Notes under the pieces: generated by a model | The model's database searches: none | Told to the model about the DNA's origin: nothing | What the model saw: only the letters and a program-made list of their open reading frames with translations | Shown here: piece by piece, positions 62,347-64,000 of the stretch | Position numbering within the stretch: the stretch's first letter is position 1 | How the letters are laid out: every line of letters begins with the position of its first letter | NCBI RefSeq assembly: GCF_050496545.1 | Contig: NZ_JBNVZV010000021.1 | Coordinates: 1-64,000, forward strand | Direction of reading: 5' to 3' | Source: Phycicoccus avicenniae_A | GTDB taxonomy: Bacteria > Actinomycetota > Actinomycetes > Actinomycetales > Dermatophilaceae | DNA: 64,000 nt | Translations under genes and position numbers: made by a program

Positions 62347-63085
62347 TGTCGCCCGCCGCGACGAGGTCGGCGCCACCGCCCCGGCGGGACTCCTCGCGGA
62401 CCATCCGCCACCACAGCCAGAGGCCGAAGGCCGCGAAGACCCACCACTGCACCGCGTAGGCCGCGTTGCGCCAGCTGAGGCCGGTCGGGGGGAGCGGGGT
62501 CGGCACCTTCGCCAGCTGCTCGCCGGTGGCCGGCGACTCCTCGGCGAGGAAGAGGAAGGCGTTGTAGAGGTCGCCGTCCCACGTGTTGGCGAGCACCGAG
62601 GTGTCCACCGACCCGATCTCCCCCGGCCCGGTCGCCGTCGTGGCGGGCGACTCCGGGGGCGCGATGCCACCGGCCAGCGCGAGGTCCCCGGTGGGCGGCG
62701 TCCCCGCCTGCGCCGGGTCGGTGACGAACCCTCGGAGCACCGGCAGGGTCGCTCCGGTGCCGTCGACGACGAAGGGGGTGATCACCCACGAGCCGGCGCG
62801 GCCCTCGAGGCGGCGGTCCGGCACGAGCAGCTGGCCGTCCGACAGGTAGTGCCCGCTGAGGGTCACCGGACGGGCCGAGAGCTCACCGGGGAAGGCCGTG
62901 TGCGGCCGCAGCACGTCGGTGAGGGCGACCGGGGCCTGCGCGCGGGCGGCCTCGACGGCGTCCTGGCGCGCCGACCCCTCGGCCACGCCGAGCTGCCAGC
63001 GCCCGAGCTGCACGAAGACGGCGCCGACGACGAGCGCCAGGGCGAGCAGGCCGAGGAACCGCGGGGTCAGGGCGGTCCGGAGCAC
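62324..63085 (-). CDS. SURF1-family cytochrome oxidase assembly protein
   Basis: A 253-aa protein with two membrane helices (about 11-29 and 216-234) around an extracytoplasmic domain, the SURF1 topology. VGAVFVQLGRWQLGVAEGSARQDAVEAA, RPVTLSGHYL, VLRGFVTDP and the C-terminal YAVQWWVFAAFGLWLWWRMVREE are typical. SURF1 helps insert haem into aa3-type oxidase. GTG 63085 follows TACCCT (63093-63098, minus) by 7 nt, a leaderless start. Confidence 0.92.
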   Translation of the reverse strand: MLRTALTPRFLGLLALALVVGAVFVQLGRWQLGVAEGSARQDAVEAARAQAPVALTDVLRPHTAFPGELSARPVTLSGHYLSDGQLLVPDRRLEGRAGSWVITPFVVDGTGATLPVLRGFVTDPAQAGTPPTGDLALAGGIAPPESPATTATGPGEIGSVDTSVLANTWDGDLYNAFLFLAEESPATGEQLAKVPTPLPPTGLSWRNAAYAVQWWVFAAFGLWLWWRMVREESRRGGGADLVAAGDNGAREHS

Positions 63086-63137
63086 GTCTTCGAGGGTACG
63101 TGAGCCGCCTGGGCCGCCGGTCGGCGAGGATGACGGG

Positions 63138-63671
63138 GTGCCCGAGCCCGCCGACGACGCCCCCGTCGTCACCGCGATCCACATCGCGCCCGGCCGACGC
63201 CTGCCGATGCGGGCCGTGGACGCCGTCGAGGCCGAGGCCGGCGCGGGGCTCGTCGGTGACCGGTACCACGGCTCGCGCCACCGGCACGTGACCGTGCAGT
63301 CGGCCGAGCAGCTCGCGGAGGGGGCGGCCCGGCTCGGGTCCGAGGTGCCCCCGGCGGGCACGCGGCGCAACGTGACCCTCTCGCACGGCCGCGTCCCCGC
63401 CCGCCCCGGCGAGCAGCTGCGCCTCGGCCCGGTGCTGCTCGAGGTGGTCCGCATCGCGGCGCCGTGCCGCATCCTCGACGACGAGATCGCCCCCGGTGCC
63501 GCCGCGGCCCTGCACGACCGGGCGGGCACGGTGTTCCGGGTCGTCGAGGGTGGTCGGATCGCCCTCGGGGACAGCGCGGTCGCCCTGCGGTCGGACCCGG
63601 CGGAGGCCGCCGAACGGGCCGCCGCCTCCCGCATCGCGGCCTCCGCTCCGCCGCGGCCCCGTCTCCCCTGA
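63138..63671 (+). CDS. MOSC-domain protein
   Basis: A 177-aa molybdenum-cofactor-sulfurase C-terminal (MOSC) protein. It has AIHIAPGRRLPMRAVDAVEAEAGAGLVGDRYHG at the N-terminus, then NVTLSHG, and the conserved cysteine in RIAAPCRILDDE (about 114). MOSC proteins bind Mo-cofactor or transfer sulfur, often in detoxifying N-hydroxylated compounds. GTG 63138 is 6 nt after GAGGAT. It is divergent from SURF1. Confidence 0.9.
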   Translation: MPEPADDAPVVTAIHIAPGRRLPMRAVDAVEAEAGAGLVGDRYHGSRHRHVTVQSAEQLAEGAARLGSEVPPAGTRRNVTLSHGRVPARPGEQLRLGPVLLEVVRIAAPCRILDDEIAPGAAAALHDRAGTVFRVVEGGRIALGDSAVALRSDPAEAAERAAASRIAASAPPRPRLP

Positions 63672-63683
63672 CGGGCGCGCGGC

Positions 63684-64000
63684 TCAGCCCTTCCGGAGCT
63701 CCTCGGCGAGCATCACGATGATGCCGCTCGGGCCGCGGACGTAGGTCAGCCGGTAGACGTCCTCGTAGGTGGCGACGCCGCGCAGCGGGTGGCATCCGTG
63801 GCGGGCGGCGACCGCGAGGGACTCGTCGAGGTCGTCCACCGAGAACGCGACGCGGTGCATCCCGATCTCGTGCGGCAGCGTCGGCTCGGTCTCGATCGCG
63901 TCCGGGTGGATGTACTCGAAGAGCTCGAGCCGGCCGTTGCCGTCCGGCGTCTGCAGCATCGCGATCTTCGCGTGGTTGCCGTCGAGCCCGACGGCGGTGT
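63684..64000 (-). CDS. VOC-family protein, 5' end outside the window
   Basis: The open frame runs off the window (the first codons are beyond 64000). The visible 105 residues include TAVGLDGNHAKIAMLQTPDGNGRLELFEY, HRVAFSVDDLDESLAVAARHG and YVRGPSGIIVMLAEEL, the second betaalphabetabetabeta module of vicinal-oxygen-chelate (glyoxalase/dioxygenase) proteins with a metal-ligand His and a terminal Glu. The substrate is unknown. It converges with the MOSC gene. Confidence 0.85.
   Translation of the reverse strand, partial: TAVGLDGNHAKIAMLQTPDGNGRLELFEYIHPDAIETEPTLPHEIGMHRVAFSVDDLDESLAVAARHGCHPLRGVATYEDVYRLTYVRGPSGIIVMLAEELRKG

Overview
The window is very GC-rich DNA with tight gene packing, many GTG starts, 4-bp ATGA/GTGA stop-start overlaps, and many start codons placed 6-8 nt after a TAnnnT-type -10 box (leaderless genes). 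Together with the gene content (MurT/GatD, DUF6350-purN, ZTP-riboswitch purH, sucCD, PcrA, DUF3817 next to guaA, SURF1) this points to an actinomycete of the Micrococcales, probably Intrasporangiaceae or a close relative. The taxonomic call is inference. No tRNA, rRNA, CRISPR, prophage or transposase gene was seen.

Layout. 1-5.9 kb: a poly-C tract, a GH25 muramidase, then a hydantoinase/oxoprolinase-type hyuA-hyuB pair and an NmrA-like protein. 6-9 kb: a secreted M36 metalloprotease. 9.1-12 kb: an operon of a membrane protein, a methyltransferase/DCC fusion and a TetR regulator, whose promoter lies inside two tandem TTGAGC-N4-GCTCAA operators. 12-18 kb: a CoA-transferase, an EamA exporter, a carbamate kinase/ring-opening amidohydrolase operon and a YqcI/YcgG-DUF1989 pair. 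These suggest scavenging of nitrogen from cyclic amides and guanidino or urea-like compounds. 18-26 kb: housekeeping (formate/nitrite transporter, purH with a ZTP riboswitch, purN, DUF6350, sucDC). 26-31.4 kb: three tandem secreted peptidases (M4, M28, M4); two share a near-duplicate C-terminal domain. 31.6-40.9 kb: lipase, M23 endopeptidase, PcrA helicase, a PadR/HAAS pair, a stand-alone LigD-type polymerase, ArfB and a POT peptide transporter. 41-47 kb: a DUF1800/DUF1501 pair, D-amino-acid oxidase, family 5 uracil-DNA glycosylase, GNAT, quinone oxidoreductase. 47-51.2 kb: a PspC-type envelope-stress two-component system. 51.2-55 kb: NUDIX and glycosyltransferase genes divergent from a PIG-L deacetylase and a UPF0104 membrane protein. 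55-64 kb: M18 aminopeptidase, MurT/GatD, a lipase, guaA, DUF3817, SURF1, MOSC and a truncated VOC protein.

The peptidases (M36, M4, M28, M4, M18), the POT transporter, the amino-acid oxidase and the cyclic-amide enzymes together fit an organism that digests extracellular protein and salvages nitrogen.

The most unusual signals are: a perfect 18-bp-arm palindrome inserted in frame in hyuA; a dispersed family of long palindromes with conserved loops; the TetR operon with a double operator; a shared promoter motif before the two cyclic-amide operons; a MurT lacking its zinc-ribbon cysteines; and a 21-bp minisatellite beside guaA.
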